A DNA stretch of 64,000 nucleotides from Synechocystis sp. PCC 7509 (GCF_000332075.2 NZ_ALVU02000001.1:3546324-3610323); one strand, 5' to 3'; shown: positions 24,536-34,633, numbered from the stretch's first letter. Translations and numbers: made by a program. The notes: a model not told the origin generated them from the letters alone.

Positions 24536-25811
24536 GAGAATCAGCTAAGTAACTTAACTTGCCAATATACGGAATTGCACCATATCTGCCTTTGATATAG
24601 TCACTCTCGAAGGAAGCATCATTACGGACTTTGTACTCTGCTAATGAATATAAATCTGTTGCACCATATCTATCTTTTTCCATAAACCATATTTGATCTC
24701 TACGAAATAGTTTATTACTGAGTAAATTAGTATCATGAGTCATAAATACTAATTGAGCATTATTAGGATTAGTTTCTTTTGAGTTAAACAAATCGATAAT
24801 TGCCTTAGTGATTAATGGGTGTAGACTTGAATCGAACTCATCAATTAAAATAATTTTGCCTTTTTTAAGAATTTTGAATATTAATCCAGCTAAAGCAAAA
24901 AGTTTCTGCGTGCCTTCAGATTCATGTTTTTTTAAATCAAAGTTTTCAAAAGATTTGTATTTATTATTCTCATCAAAAATCTTGTGGGATGTAGTAATTG
25001 AAGCAGCTTGTCTCCCTTCAATACCAGCAATGATTTCCTTGTGTTCATCTTGTAGATTATTTCTAAGATTAACTAGCAAATCTTCCTGATCTACCTTTAT
25101 ATCATCGATTCCTAAGTCTAAATCTCTAATTAATTGAATAATCTCATTTTTGTTTTCATCTTTGATGATGCAATCGACCGTATATTGCAGACTTTGAATA
25201 TTATTAAGACCGAATTTTATGTTTAAATTTTCCGTTGTCCAAGTGAGAATTTTCTCAGCAATTTCTACATTAAACTGAGCAGATACAGATAAAAAAAGTG
25301 CATTTGCCCTCGTTCTTTGTTGAATGCCATCAGCTTTATAAGTTTTGGTTACCTCAATATTATTAAGTTGGCGTTCAAATAATTTGGTTTCTCTCTGTTT
25401 TGGAACATAAAACAGCCACTCTGAAACAACTTTTTTCTTATCTACTTCAAACCCATATCTATATTTTCGCCCATCCATCAAAAATACTAACTCAAAAAAA
25501 GATGGCTTTTCTTTAGTTTCGGTACTCAGTTTAAAAGGTTCTGCATCTATTTCATCTGTACTTTGAGTTTCTTTAGATGAATTAACCATAAACCATCTCA
25601 TAAAACCTAATGCTTTGACGAGGTTGCTTTTACCACTAGCATTCGCGCCATATATTGCGGCGCTTTTGAGTAACTTCAGTTTGTTATCTACAGCAAAAAC
25701 GTTATTCTCATCAAGCTTTTTATCTTTTGCTGTGATGTCTGCTGCTACCATGCTGAAAGTAACTGTATCTTTAAAAGACCTGTAATTACCAATACTAAAC
25801 TCGATAAGCAT
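24528..25811 (-). CDS. RloA-like AAA/ABC-type ATPase (AbiL system, first gene)
   Basis: 427-residue ATPase of the AAA_15/OLD-like class. An N-terminal beta hairpin IEFSIGNYRSFKD is followed by Walker A YGANASGKS (about 55-63), an ABC-type signature SEGTQKLFALAG, Walker B KIILIDEFDSSLHP and the H-loop LVFMTHDTNLL. The insert between them carries a coiled-coil-like region. Paired with the RloB-like gene by an 8-base overlap. The likely function is phage sensing with nuclease activation. The gene is AT-rich compared with its surroundings, as for acquired defence genes. Confidence 0.85.
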   Translation of the reverse strand: MLIEFSIGNYRSFKDTVTFSMVAADITAKDKKLDENNVFAVDNKLKLLKSAAIYGANASGKSNLVKALGFMRWFMVNSSKETQSTDEIDAEPFKLSTETKEKPSFFELVFLMDGRKYRYGFEVDKKKVVSEWLFYVPKQRETKLFERQLNNIEVTKTYKADGIQQRTRANALFLSVSAQFNVEIAEKILTWTTENLNIKFGLNNIQSLQYTVDCIIKDENKNEIIQLIRDLDLGIDDIKVDQEDLLVNLRNNLQDEHKEIIAGIEGRQAASITTSHKIFDENNKYKSFENFDLKKHESEGTQKLFALAGLIFKILKKGKIILIDEFDSSLHPLITKAIIDLFNSKETNPNNAQLVFMTHDTNLLSNKLFRRDQIWFMEKDRYGATDLYSLAEYKVRNDASFESDYIKGRYGAIPYIGKLSYLADSHV

Positions 25812-25924
25812 AGGTTTTGCTCCATTTTAGCCGCCTAATTTGTGAAAAAATCACATATATATAAGTTAAGATTAGCAAATATTGAGTTGAAGTTGGCTAC
25901 CTCGGCACTTTTGATTGCTAAATA

Positions 25925-26539
25925 CTAGCTTTCAACAGGGGGCGTAGAATAATAAATAATCGCTAGAAAAACTATCGGTAATTCAATCAACTTTTCTGGC
26001 CCGTGCGGGATATCTCCCCGAAATGTTAGCGAATCGCCAGGTTCTAATAGATAGGTAGATTGTCCGTGACGATATTCAATTTTGCCTTGCAGCATATAAA
26101 TAAACTCTACTCCTGGATGCTCAAAAGTTGGGAAAGCCTCCGAAGCATCGTCCATTGCAATCAAAAATGGTTCAAATAATTTAGTAGATCCGCGATCGTA
26201 GGCTAAAAGATGGTAAGTATGACCGCGTTTAGTCCCTCTGCGTACTACTTCCATTCCTTCGCCACTTTTAACCAGTTGCGCGTCGCCTTCGGGCATATTG
26301 TAGTTGCGAAATAATGTTGAAAGCGATACGCCTAAAGCACTAGCAAGTTTTGCCAAGGTTTCTAAACTGGTTGCAGTTTGAGCATTTTCTATTTTTGATA
26401 GCATACCGCGCGAAATATTGGCGCGATCGCACACTTCGGCGATCGTTAACCTGTGTTTTTGTCGCAATTGCCGGATTGTATTACCTATATAACGCTCTAA
26501 GGAACTATTGAGGGCAGTTTGTTCAACATTATCTGCCAT
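25925..26539 (-). CDS. XRE-cupin transcriptional regulator
   Basis: 204 residues. The N-terminal helix-turn-helix is XRE-type (IRQLRQKHRLTIAEVCDRANISRGMLSKIENAQTATSLETLAKLASALGVSL, about 17-68). A C-terminal cupin barrel follows (EHPGVEFIYMLQGKIEYRHG, YLLEPGDSLTFRGDIPHGPEKL, about 130-180). Such regulators (PuuR, SutR types) often control amine, amino-acid or sulfur genes. The divergently placed mgd/gmaS/mgs operon begins about 0.9 kb away, past the HNH pair, so control of amine use is a reasonable guess only. Confidence 0.85.
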   Translation of the reverse strand: MADNVEQTALNSSLERYIGNTIRQLRQKHRLTIAEVCDRANISRGMLSKIENAQTATSLETLAKLASALGVSLSTLFRNYNMPEGDAQLVKSGEGMEVVRRGTKRGHTYHLLAYDRGSTKLFEPFLIAMDDASEAFPTFEHPGVEFIYMLQGKIEYRHGQSTYLLEPGDSLTFRGDIPHGPEKLIELPIVFLAIIYYSTPPVES

Positions 26540-26598
26540 GTATTTATCTTCTACTGCAATTTATTTTGCATAATAACAATATTTGTTGACATCTATTT

Positions 26599-27051
26599 TT
26601 AGTTTGGCAAACGGGGATCTTCTGAAGGTGGATGCCAGCCTCCTTGTGTCCACAACTGTCTAGATTCTTGAATAAACTTTTGGTTGTGAAAATCATCATT
26701 CAAATCGAGCCGATAGCAGGTTGCTCGACCTGTAGCCGTTGTAGAAATAATTTTTAATTCATCGGCTGTCCAAGTAAAATGTTCTCTCCACTGTTGTTTG
26801 CGGGGATTGAATAGAAGGATCTCTTGCTTGGTTTTGGGATCGATACTCGTACAAGAATTGTAACGACGTTCGTTGCAGCGACGGCAAGCAAGAGCTAAGT
26901 TATCAAGCTCGTCTGACCCTCCTAGAGATTGTGGAATAAGATGGTCAAGGGTAAAGCGACTTGAACTAGAACGTTCTGGAGAGTGACAATATTCGCATAA
27001 ATATTTGGCTCTTTGGCGGACAAATTGCCGAGTGCGATCGCTAACTGACAC
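26599..27051 (-). CDS. HNH endonuclease
   Basis: About 150 residues. The HNH core shows a CxxC pair (YLCEYCHSPE), the LDHLIPQSLGG segment with catalytic His, and a second CxxC in LACRRCNERRYN. The C-terminal part contains a conserved segment LLFNPRKQQWREHFTW seen in cyanobacterial members. A GTG at 27051 (MSVSDRTRQFVRQR) is preferred; a TTG at 27060 is the alternative. Either way it overlaps the end of the small gene upstream by 11-20 bases. Could be a free-standing nuclease or the effector of a two-gene system. Confidence 0.85.
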   Translation of the reverse strand: MSVSDRTRQFVRQRAKYLCEYCHSPERSSSSRFTLDHLIPQSLGGSDELDNLALACRRCNERRYNSCTSIDPKTKQEILLFNPRKQQWREHFTWTADELKIISTTATGRATCYRLDLNDDFHNQKFIQESRQLWTQGGWHPPSEDPRLPN

Positions 27052-27301
27052 GGCTAGCAATCAATTTCGCATTGATAAAAGTTAAAATACGCTCTAGTTC
27101 TGCAATTCCAGCATATTCCGCTTCTTCTTCCATCGTCAGCAACCCAGCTTTTCGTTGCTCTAACAATTCTTCAGCGCGATCGTGTAACTCATCCGTGAAC
27201 TTAACAAGATCGATGTTATCAACCTTAGCAACGGTGATGCCAGAACGCAACCATGATGAGGGTTCAATCATTAAAACTGGGGTAATGACTTGAGGAGCCA
27301 T
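27041..27301 (-). CDS. Small partner protein of the HNH nuclease
   Basis: 86 residues, unknown family. It begins MAPQVITPVLMIEPSSWLRSG, followed by two acidic amphipathic helices (VKFTDELHDRAEELLEQRKAG, TMEEEAEYAGIAELERILTFI). Its 3' end overlaps the HNH gene start, so the two are translationally coupled. The acidic helical make-up and position before a nuclease resemble an antitoxin or immunity protein; this is inference. Confidence 0.65.
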   Translation of the reverse strand: MAPQVITPVLMIEPSSWLRSGITVAKVDNIDLVKFTDELHDRAEELLEQRKAGLLTMEEEAEYAGIAELERILTFINAKLIASRVS

Positions 27302-27467
27302 AGTGCTTCAATCTAGTTATGAGATACCTATATCTAGTTATTGTAGTAGCGCTTATAGTTTCTGTCGCATCTGCCATTTATTTTGCCTGTCTGTTTTATT
27401 GACAGTCATAACTAAAAAGTGCATATTAGTAAATAAAGTTTCCTACAAAGAATCTTATAATTAACTT

Positions 27468-28709
27468 ATGCCGTTACGCTTGCTAAAATTTGCGCTGAGT
27501 AAGAAGTATCCAGAACCGAGGATGTTTCGGCAATGCGATCGCCTAAAATCTAGCTACGATGCGGTAATTATTGGCGGTGGCGCTCATGGACTGGCGGCGG
27601 CTTATTATTTAGCAAGAGATTACGGGATAACTAATGTTGCGGTACTAGAAAAAGGTTACATTGGCGGTGGAAATACGGGGCGCAATACAACAATTATTCG
27701 TTCTAACTACCTTACGCCGGAAGGGGTGAAGTTTTACGACGAATCGGTAAAACTATGGCAAGATTTGGCGCAAGATTTTGACTTAAATTTGTTTTACTCA
27801 ACGCGCGGACACTTTACGCTGGCGCATACGGACGCATCGGTAAGGACAATGCGTTGGCGGGCGGAAGTAAACAAGCATTTTGGGATTGATAGCGAGTTGG
27901 TTAGTCCCCAAGAGGTTAAAAAAGCTTGTCCGTATATGGATATAAGTTGTGGTGGAAATGTCCCGGTTTTGGGCGCTTTGTACCACGCACCCGGAAGTAT
28001 TGCGCGTCATGATGCAGTGGCTTGGGGTTATGGACGCGGTGCAGACTTGCGCGGGGTTGAGATTCATCAACAGACGGAAGTATTGGGAATTGAGGTTAAA
28101 GGCGGCAAAATTACGGGTGTTAAGACTTCAAAAGGTGATATTTCTACGCCTAAAGTGTTGTGTGCGGTGGCTGGATCTACGCCTCGGATGTTGAAAATGG
28201 TGGAAATGCGATCGCCTATAGTTATTCATCCTTTGCAAGCAATGGTTAGCGAACCGATGAAAGCTTGGTTAGATCCGATTATAGTTTCTGGTAGTTTGCA
28301 CGTTTATGTTAGTCAAACCGCTAGAGGGGAGTTAGTTATGGGTGCATCTTTAGATCCTTACGAGTTGCATTCTACCCGTTCTACCTTTGATTTTACTGAA
28401 GGATTGGCGGCGCATATGTTGGAATTATTCCCGATGCTTTCCCACGTTAAGGTAGTACGACAATGGGCGGGAATGGCAGATATGACACCGGATTTTGCGC
28501 CAATTATGGGTAAGACAGATATTGAGGGGTTTTATTTAGATGCAGGTTGGGGAACTTGGGGCTTTAAAGCAACTCCCGTATGCGGTAAGACTATGGCTTA
28601 TACAATGGCGGGCGATCGCAATCATGACTTAATTACAGATTTTTCCCCTTCTCGGTTTGTTAATCACGCCTTGGTAGGTGAAAAAGGCGCGGCTTCGGTA
28701 GGTCATTAA
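27468..28709 (+). CDS. mgdA: N-methylglutamate dehydrogenase subunit A (SoxB-like FAD oxidoreductase)
   Basis: 413-residue DAO-type flavoprotein of the sarcosine oxidase beta (SoxB) family. The FAD-binding motif is VIIGGGAHGLAAAYYLARD (about 32-50), followed by the covalent-flavin region GGGNTGRNTTIIRSNY. In a SoxBDAG-type heterotetramer it oxidises an N-methyl amino acid, releasing the methyl group as formaldehyde or methylene-folate. Because it heads a run that continues with gmaS and mgsABC-type genes, N-methylglutamate dehydrogenase is the best call. Plain sarcosine oxidase is the alternative. The next gene starts at the base after its stop. Confidence 0.8.
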   Translation: MPLRLLKFALSKKYPEPRMFRQCDRLKSSYDAVIIGGGAHGLAAAYYLARDYGITNVAVLEKGYIGGGNTGRNTTIIRSNYLTPEGVKFYDESVKLWQDLAQDFDLNLFYSTRGHFTLAHTDASVRTMRWRAEVNKHFGIDSELVSPQEVKKACPYMDISCGGNVPVLGALYHAPGSIARHDAVAWGYGRGADLRGVEIHQQTEVLGIEVKGGKITGVKTSKGDISTPKVLCAVAGSTPRMLKMVEMRSPIVIHPLQAMVSEPMKAWLDPIIVSGSLHVYVSQTARGELVMGASLDPYELHSTRSTFDFTEGLAAHMLELFPMLSHVKVVRQWAGMADMTPDFAPIMGKTDIEGFYLDAGWGTWGFKATPVCGKTMAYTMAGDRNHDLITDFSPSRFVNHALVGEKGAASVGH

Positions 28710-28967
28710 ATGAAAATTATAACTTGTCCGATTAATGGTGCTAGACCTGTATCTGAGTTTGTTTGTAGTGGAGAAGTGCGGATAATGCCCAATCCGCAAA
28801 CAACAGATGATGCAACTTGGGCGGATTATGTGTTTAATCGCAATGGTAAAGCGGGGATAAAAAAAGAATGGTGGTGTCATACTCCTAGCAATACTTGGTT
28901 TATTGCAGAAAGAAACACGCAAACAGATGAAATTATCAATACTTATTTATATCAGGGGGTTGTATGA
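28710..28967 (+). CDS. mgdB: N-methylglutamate dehydrogenase subunit B (SoxD-like)
   Basis: 85-residue small subunit of the sarcosine oxidase delta family. In SoxD a zinc is bound by cysteines and a histidine; here the N-terminus is MKIITCPINGARPVSEFVCSG and the conserved RNGKAGIKKEWWCHTPSNTWF segment follows. Its ATG directly follows the stop of subunit A, and its stop overlaps the ATG of subunit C by four bases. It has no catalytic role of its own; it helps assemble the complex. Confidence 0.9.
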   Translation: MKIITCPINGARPVSEFVCSGEVRIMPNPQTTDDATWADYVFNRNGKAGIKKEWWCHTPSNTWFIAERNTQTDEIINTYLYQGVV

Positions 28968-31819
28968 GTAATCGGCTATCTCCGGTAAATGGGGAATGGA
29001 TAAATCGCAGACATCGTATAGATTTTACTTTTGAAGGTAGGCGTTATTGGGGTTATGAAGGCGACACTATAGCAAGTGCGTTGTGGGCATCAGGACAACG
29101 TATACTTGGACGCAGCTTTAAATACCATCGTCCGCGCGGAATTTTGAGCATGGCAAACCATGATATTAATGCTTTGATGCAAGATGGACAAAAGCTGAAT
29201 GTGCGAGGAGATGTCACATTATTACAGCCGGGAATGATTTTAGAAGCTGTAAATACTTTTGGTGGAGTAGAAAGCGATCGCGCCAGCATTATCAACTTTT
29301 TCTCAGCTTTTCTTCCTGTAGGATTTTACTACAAAGCTTTTCACAATAAAAAGCTATTTCCTTTCTGGGAACGCACTATTCGCAACATTAGCGGTTTAGG
29401 CAAGTTAGATCCAAATACGCCTCACATTCGCACCTCAAAACGTTATGATTTTTGCGATGTATTGGTAATAGGTGCGGGAGTTTCGGGAATATCAGCAGCA
29501 TTAGCCGCCGCAGAATCCGGTGCAGATGTCGTAATTGTTGATGAAAATGCCCAAATTGTAGAGACTTTGCGGTGCAACGTCTTCAATCATCCCAAAATTA
29601 GAATATATACAGCAACCCAAGCGGCGGGATATTACGCAGACAACTGGATACCTTTAGTTAATGACAATTATTTATCTAAAATGCGGGCAAAAGTTGTAAT
29701 TGCGGCTACAGGCGCTTACGAACAGCCAGCAGTATTTCGCAACAACGATTTACCAGGAGTAATGTTAGCATCAGCCGCGCAGAGATTGATTTATCGCTAT
29801 GGTGTTAAGCCGATGAATCGGGCGATCGCTTTAGTCGCAAATAAGGATGGATATCAGGCAGTTTTAGATTTAGTCGCCCATGATGTAAAAGTAATGGCAG
29901 TGGTGGATTTAAGAAAAGATCCGTCAGTAAATGAGATGGTTGAGAAAGTGCGATCGCTTTCTATCCCCATTTACCCCGGTTATTGCATCTATGAGGCAAA
30001 GCCAAACACTGTAGGAGATGGCGTTGCAAGTGCTGTGATTACTCCTATTGATAATCAAAAAATCACTGAAAAAATTGCTTGTGATGGCATTGTTATGAGT
30101 GTAGGTTGGGCATCTGCTGCCAACTTACTTTATCAAGCGGGTACTAAAATGCGCTTTGATGACTTTTTGCAGCAATTTGTCCCCGAAACCTTGCCACCGG
30201 GAGTGTTCGCTTGCGGGCGGGTAAATGGGGTGTTTGATTTTGAACAAAAACTACTTGATGGTAAAAGAGCAGGGTTAGAAGCCGCTAATTACTTAGGATT
30301 AGGGGATAAATTAGAGATTAATGTTGCTCCAGAAATAGAGTCACCTTCTTACAATTGGGCGATCGCACCGCATCCAAAAGGTAAGGATTTTGTAGACTTT
30401 GACGAAGACTTGCAATACAAAGATTTTATCAACGCTATTCAAGAAGGATTTGACAACATTGAATTATTAAAACGCTATACAACGGTGGGAATGGGCCCAA
30501 GTCAAGGTAAACATTCTAATATGAATGCTTTGCGAATTTTGGCAAAAATTACTGGGAAATCACCGAGAGAAGTAGGAACAACTACCGCTAGACCATTTTT
30601 TCATCCTGTACCGATGTCGCACTTAGCCGGAAAAGGTTTCACACCTTTTAGACAAACACCTTTACACAGCCGTCATGCAGAGATGGGCGCGTGTTTTATG
30701 TCGGCGGGAATGTGGAGTAGACCAGAGTATTATGTTCAAAAGGGGAAAAGTAGAAAAGAGTGTATTGAGTTAGAAGTTGCAACAGTGCGCGATCGTGTTG
30801 GCATAATTGATGTTGGTACTTTAGGTAAACTTGAAATTAGAGGTGCGGATGCGGCGGAGTTTCTAGAAAGAGTCTACACCGGACGTTACAGTAATATGAA
30901 AGTTGGTACTACTCGTTACGCCCTAATGTTAGATGAAACGGGGGTAATTGTTGATGATGGAGTAGTTGCAAGATTAGGAACAGAGCATTTTTACTTTACA
31001 ACTACAACCTCTGGCGCAACGCAGATATACCGGGAATTGTCGCGGTTGCTGACAATGTGGCAATTAGATTGTGGGATTGTTAATCTAACAGGAGCGCGAT
31101 CGGCAATTAATCTAGCAGGATGTTATGCGCCGGAAGTCTTAGCTAAATTAACTAATATCGATCTTTCGAGTACAGCTTTTCCTTATTTAGCAGTCCGCGA
31201 AACGGAAATTGCAGACATTCGAGCGTTATTAATGCGCGTTGGTTTTGTTGGTGAATGGAGTTATGAGATTCACATCGCCGCAGAATTTGCGCCGAGACTT
31301 TGGGATACGTTATTAGAAGCGGGAAAAGACTATCAAATCAATGCTTTTGGCGTAGAAGCGCAAAGAATATTAAGGCTAGAAAAAGGTCATTTAATTATCG
31401 GTCAAGATACAGATGGTTTGACAACGCCCATTGAAGCAAATCTAAATTGGGCGGTAAAAATGGATAAACCCTTTTTTATCGGTCAACGTAGCTTACAGAT
31501 AGTAGCCAAACGTCCGGTAGAACATCAACTTATCGGCTTTATGTTAGAAGCTGACATCGTTACACCGCCGCAAGAATGCCATTTAATTATTGAGACTGGT
31601 GATATAGCTGGACGAGTTACAAGTATTACTTTTAGTCCAACTTTGCAACGATACATTGGTTTAGCTTACGTCACACCCGAACTTGTAGATAAAGGAGAGT
31701 TTTCAATTAGGTTAAGCGATCGCACATTTATATCTGCAACTATATGTCCTACTCCATTTTACGATCCCGATAATCTGCGTCAAAAAGAAACAATCCAACG
31801 TCAGGAGGTAGGTGTATGA
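28964..31819 (+). CDS. mgdC: N-methylglutamate dehydrogenase subunit C (SoxA-like)
   Basis: 951 residues, the size of the SoxA alpha chain. A Fer2_4-like N-terminal domain (about 10-90) has the RSFKYHRPRGI segment. An NAD-binding Rossmann domain follows (DVLVIGAGVSGISAALAAAESGADVV, about 165-190). The C-terminal third is a GcvT-type tetrahydrofolate-binding domain (GVIDVGTLGKLEIRGADAAEFLERVY, then VGFVGEWSYEIH). This takes the one-carbon unit to folate. Junctions with both neighbours are 4-base ATGA overlaps. Could equally be sarcosine oxidase alpha by domain content alone. Confidence 0.85.
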   Translation: MSNRLSPVNGEWINRRHRIDFTFEGRRYWGYEGDTIASALWASGQRILGRSFKYHRPRGILSMANHDINALMQDGQKLNVRGDVTLLQPGMILEAVNTFGGVESDRASIINFFSAFLPVGFYYKAFHNKKLFPFWERTIRNISGLGKLDPNTPHIRTSKRYDFCDVLVIGAGVSGISAALAAAESGADVVIVDENAQIVETLRCNVFNHPKIRIYTATQAAGYYADNWIPLVNDNYLSKMRAKVVIAATGAYEQPAVFRNNDLPGVMLASAAQRLIYRYGVKPMNRAIALVANKDGYQAVLDLVAHDVKVMAVVDLRKDPSVNEMVEKVRSLSIPIYPGYCIYEAKPNTVGDGVASAVITPIDNQKITEKIACDGIVMSVGWASAANLLYQAGTKMRFDDFLQQFVPETLPPGVFACGRVNGVFDFEQKLLDGKRAGLEAANYLGLGDKLEINVAPEIESPSYNWAIAPHPKGKDFVDFDEDLQYKDFINAIQEGFDNIELLKRYTTVGMGPSQGKHSNMNALRILAKITGKSPREVGTTTARPFFHPVPMSHLAGKGFTPFRQTPLHSRHAEMGACFMSAGMWSRPEYYVQKGKSRKECIELEVATVRDRVGIIDVGTLGKLEIRGADAAEFLERVYTGRYSNMKVGTTRYALMLDETGVIVDDGVVARLGTEHFYFTTTTSGATQIYRELSRLLTMWQLDCGIVNLTGARSAINLAGCYAPEVLAKLTNIDLSSTAFPYLAVRETEIADIRALLMRVGFVGEWSYEIHIAAEFAPRLWDTLLEAGKDYQINAFGVEAQRILRLEKGHLIIGQDTDGLTTPIEANLNWAVKMDKPFFIGQRSLQIVAKRPVEHQLIGFMLEADIVTPPQECHLIIETGDIAGRVTSITFSPTLQRYIGLAYVTPELVDKGEFSIRLSDRTFISATICPTPFYDPDNLRQKETIQRQEVGV

Positions 31820-32409
31820 ATACTTCTATGAGCGATCTTATAGTTGATTCTCACAAATCAAACTTAACAGGCTTAGAAATTGCCGATTTAACTTCTATTC
31901 CTCGATTTGGAGTTAAAGGTACGGGTGCAGAAACTTGGTTGGCTACGCAATCAATAGCTGTACCCGATCGCCCGAATAGTTGGTCTTTTCTCTCAAAAGG
32001 CGGAATTATCGCTCGTTTGGGTGTTAATGAATTTGTGATTGAAGATCGAACGATTTCACCCCAGTTAATAAAAGCTTGTAAATCTCCTCCTGCTAGGGTT
32101 TACCCAGTTTTACGTTACGACTTAGCGCTCGCTCTTATGGGGACAAAGGTAAACGAATTACTGTTACAAACAAGTAGTTTTAACTTTCAATCGCTATCAA
32201 TAACTGAAAATCCAGTAATTTTAACTTCAATGGCGGGGGTAAATGTAACGGTAATTCCTGGAGTTTTGCAGGAACAACCATTTTACAAAATTTGGTGTGA
32301 TTGTTCATTTGGGGTGTATTTATGGGAAACCTTAAATGCGATCGCATTTGAATTAGATGGAAGTGCGATCGCGCTTGAAACATTCACAAAAAAGGATAAT
32401 AATTCATGA
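31816..32409 (+). CDS. mgdD: N-methylglutamate dehydrogenase subunit D (SoxG-like)
   Basis: 197 residues of the sarcosine oxidase gamma family, a GcvT-like small subunit. Features include [21 protein letters not shown] near the N-terminus, [22 protein letters not shown], and a C-terminal [22 protein letters not shown]. It overlaps mgdC upstream and the gmaS-like gene downstream by four bases each, so all are clearly one operon. Confidence 0.8.
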   Translation: MNTSMSDLIVDSHKSNLTGLEIADLTSIPRFGVKGTGAETWLATQSIAVPDRPNSWSFLSKGGIIARLGVNEFVIEDRTISPQLIKACKSPPARVYPVLRYDLALALMGTKVNELLLQTSSFNFQSLSITENPVILTSMAGVNVTVIPGVLQEQPFYKIWCDCSFGVYLWETLNAIAFELDGSAIALETFTKKDNNS

Positions 32410-33734
32410 CACCAGAACAAGCCAAACAATTTTTAGCCGAAAACAAAGTAAAGTTTGTCCTGGCGCAATTTGTCGATATTCACGGCGCAGCCAAAACAAA
32501 AGCCGTACCAGCATCGCATTTTGACGATATCCTTCATCCCGGTGCAGGTTTTGCAGGTTTTGCGGTTTGGGGACTGGGAATGCAGCCAAATAGCCCGGAT
32601 TTTATGGCGGTAGGGGATTCAACAACCCTATCATTAGTCCCCTGGATGCCTGGTTTTGCCCGTGTAGTCTGCGTTGGTAATGTTAAAGGACAACCTTACC
32701 CTTACGATTCTCGCTTTATATTGATGCAGCAGTTGGAAAGGTTAAAACAAAAAGGTTGGACTTTGTACACGGGATTAGAACCAGAATTTTCCTTACTTTA
32801 TCAAGATAGACATGGGAAGATTTACCCATGCGATCGCACAGATAATTTAGAAAAACCTTGTTACGACTACAAAGGACTTTCGCGCAGTCGGGCGTTTATT
32901 GAAAAACTGGTAGACTCCTTACAAGCGGCGGAGTTTGACGTTTATCAAATCGACCATGAAGACGCTAACGGACAGTTTGAAATTAACTATACCTATACTG
33001 ATGGTTTGACATCGTGCGATCGCTACATTTTCTTTAAAATGGCAGCTTCAGAAATAGCGAAAGAAATGGGTTTAGTTTGCTCTTTTATGCCTAAACCTTT
33101 TGCTAATCGTTCCGGTAACGGAATGCACATACATATGTCAATCTCTGATGGCAAAAGTAATATATTTGCCGATGATTCCGACACAAGAAACCTAGGATTA
33201 TCAAAACTAGCCTATCATTTCATGGGCGGATTACTAGCTCATGCCCCAGCTTTGACAGCAATTTGCGCTCCTACAATCAATTCCTACAAACGTTTGGTAG
33301 TAGGGAGAAGTTTAAGCGGTGCAACTTGGGCCCCTGCTTACATAACTTATGGAGATAACAATCGCTCCAGCATGGTGAGAATCCCCGGAGGACGCTTAGA
33401 GTTACGTTTAGCTGATGGATCGTGCAATCCTTATTTAGCGACGGCGGCGGCGATCGCAGCAGGCTTAGATGGCATCAAAAAAGAGTTAGAACCAGGCGAA
33501 CCTTACAACACTAATTTGTACGACTTTTCCGCGCAAGAAATCAAAGATAAAGGCATCCAAACTTTACCTCAAAGTCTCTCTGAAGCGCTGGATGCTTTAG
33601 AAGCAGACGAAGTAATAACAGGCGCTTTGGGGGTACTCGCCGAGGAATTTATTAGCCTTAAGCGCATGGAATGGGTGGAATATATGCGCCATGTTTCCGA
33701 GTGGGAAATCAAAAAGTATTTGGAGTTTTTCTAA
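32406..33734 (+). CDS. gmaS: Gamma-glutamylmethylamide synthetase (glutamine-synthetase-like)
   Basis: 442 residues of the glutamine synthetase superfamily, GlnT/GMAS branch. It joins methylamine to glutamate with ATP, giving gamma-glutamylmethylamide. Visible motifs: the N-terminal [26 protein letters not shown] metal-binding glutamate, [27 protein letters not shown], and the ATP-site [17 protein letters not shown]. The C-terminus [22 protein letters not shown] is a GMAS/GlnT hallmark. It overlaps mgdD by four bases and has the mgs genes directly after it, which supports the methylamine function over ordinary glutamine synthesis. Confidence 0.82.
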   Translation: MTPEQAKQFLAENKVKFVLAQFVDIHGAAKTKAVPASHFDDILHPGAGFAGFAVWGLGMQPNSPDFMAVGDSTTLSLVPWMPGFARVVCVGNVKGQPYPYDSRFILMQQLERLKQKGWTLYTGLEPEFSLLYQDRHGKIYPCDRTDNLEKPCYDYKGLSRSRAFIEKLVDSLQAAEFDVYQIDHEDANGQFEINYTYTDGLTSCDRYIFFKMAASEIAKEMGLVCSFMPKPFANRSGNGMHIHMSISDGKSNIFADDSDTRNLGLSKLAYHFMGGLLAHAPALTAICAPTINSYKRLVVGRSLSGATWAPAYITYGDNNRSSMVRIPGGRLELRLADGSCNPYLATAAAIAAGLDGIKKELEPGEPYNTNLYDFSAQEIKDKGIQTLPQSLSEALDALEADEVITGALGVLAEEFISLKRMEWVEYMRHVSEWEIKKYLEFF

Positions 33735-33736
33735 AA

Positions 33737-34633
33737 ATGTGTGGAATTGTTGGATTATTGGTTAAAAAACCCCATTTACGGGAAGATTTAGGCAAATTAA
33801 TGTTGCCGATGTTGATCGGAATGAGCGATCGCGGATCGGATTCGGCGGGACTTGCAGTATTTACAGAACCCTTAGCAGACAAGGATCGTAAGTATAGTTT
33901 GTATTCTGGAAGTGCTTTTAATTGGGATGGATTAGCGCCAGCTTATCAAACACATTTTGGTATTGAGGCTAATTTAACTTTACCAGTGGGCGATCGCGCT
34001 GTACTAACTTCTGAACTTTCCCCAGAGATTGTAAAGTCATGGATAAAACAAAATTACCCGCAGTTACATATACTTTCAACGGGACGCGCCATCGACCTAT
34101 ACAAAGATATTGGCACACCTACAGAAGTTGCTCATCGCTACAACTTTCAATCTCTCAAAGGTTCTCATTTAGTCGGACATACGCGAATGGCGACAGAATC
34201 AGCCGTTACACCCGATCGCGCACATCCTTTCACGGCGGGAGAAGACTTTTGTTTAGTACACAACGGATCTCTATCTAATCCTAACGAAATTCGCCGCAAA
34301 CTCGAACCACGCGGAATTAAGTTTGAAACCGATAACGATACCGAAGCCGCTTGTCGGTTTTTGGAATGGCGAATGCAAGAAGGAGACAACTTAGAAGCAG
34401 CTATAAATAAAGGTTTTGAAGAATTAGACGGATTTTATACATTTTTAATGGGTACGGAAGATAAACTAGCATTAGTAAGAGATGCTTTTGGTTGCAAACC
34501 TGCGGTAGTAGCGGAAACCGATGATTATGTTGCGATCGCATCTGAGTTTCGCTCTCTTGCTCATTTACCCGATGTAAAACACGCCCATATTTACGAACCC
34601 GTACCAGAGGAGATGTATGTATGGACAGCATAA
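33737..34633 (+). CDS. mgsA: N-methylglutamate synthase subunit A (class II glutamine amidotransferase)
   Basis: 298 residues. The protein starts MCGIVGLL, so Cys2 is the N-terminal nucleophile after Met removal, and this fixes the start at ATG 33737, two bases after the gmaS stop. Other PurF/GltB-type signatures: GMSDRGSDSAGLAVF, LVGHTRMATESAV, CLVHNGSLSNPNEIRR, FETDNDTEAACRFLEWRM and DGFYTFLMGTEDKLALVRDAFGCKPA. It is the GATase subunit of the three-part N-methylglutamate synthase, homologous to the glutamate synthase GAT domain (GlxB). It overlaps mgsB by 13 bases. Confidence 0.85.
   Translation: MCGIVGLLVKKPHLREDLGKLMLPMLIGMSDRGSDSAGLAVFTEPLADKDRKYSLYSGSAFNWDGLAPAYQTHFGIEANLTLPVGDRAVLTSELSPEIVKSWIKQNYPQLHILSTGRAIDLYKDIGTPTEVAHRYNFQSLKGSHLVGHTRMATESAVTPDRAHPFTAGEDFCLVHNGSLSNPNEIRRKLEPRGIKFETDNDTEAACRFLEWRMQEGDNLEAAINKGFEELDGFYTFLMGTEDKLALVRDAFGCKPAVVAETDDYVAIASEFRSLAHLPDVKHAHIYEPVPEEMYVWTA

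Noticed and set aside
27468-33734. Plain sarcosine oxidase operon with glutamine synthetase
   Set aside because: Not excluded, but the downstream genes (GATase, GXGXG and FMN glutamate-synthase-like) plus the GMAS-like C-terminus fit the N-methylglutamate pathway better; kept as the stated alternative.
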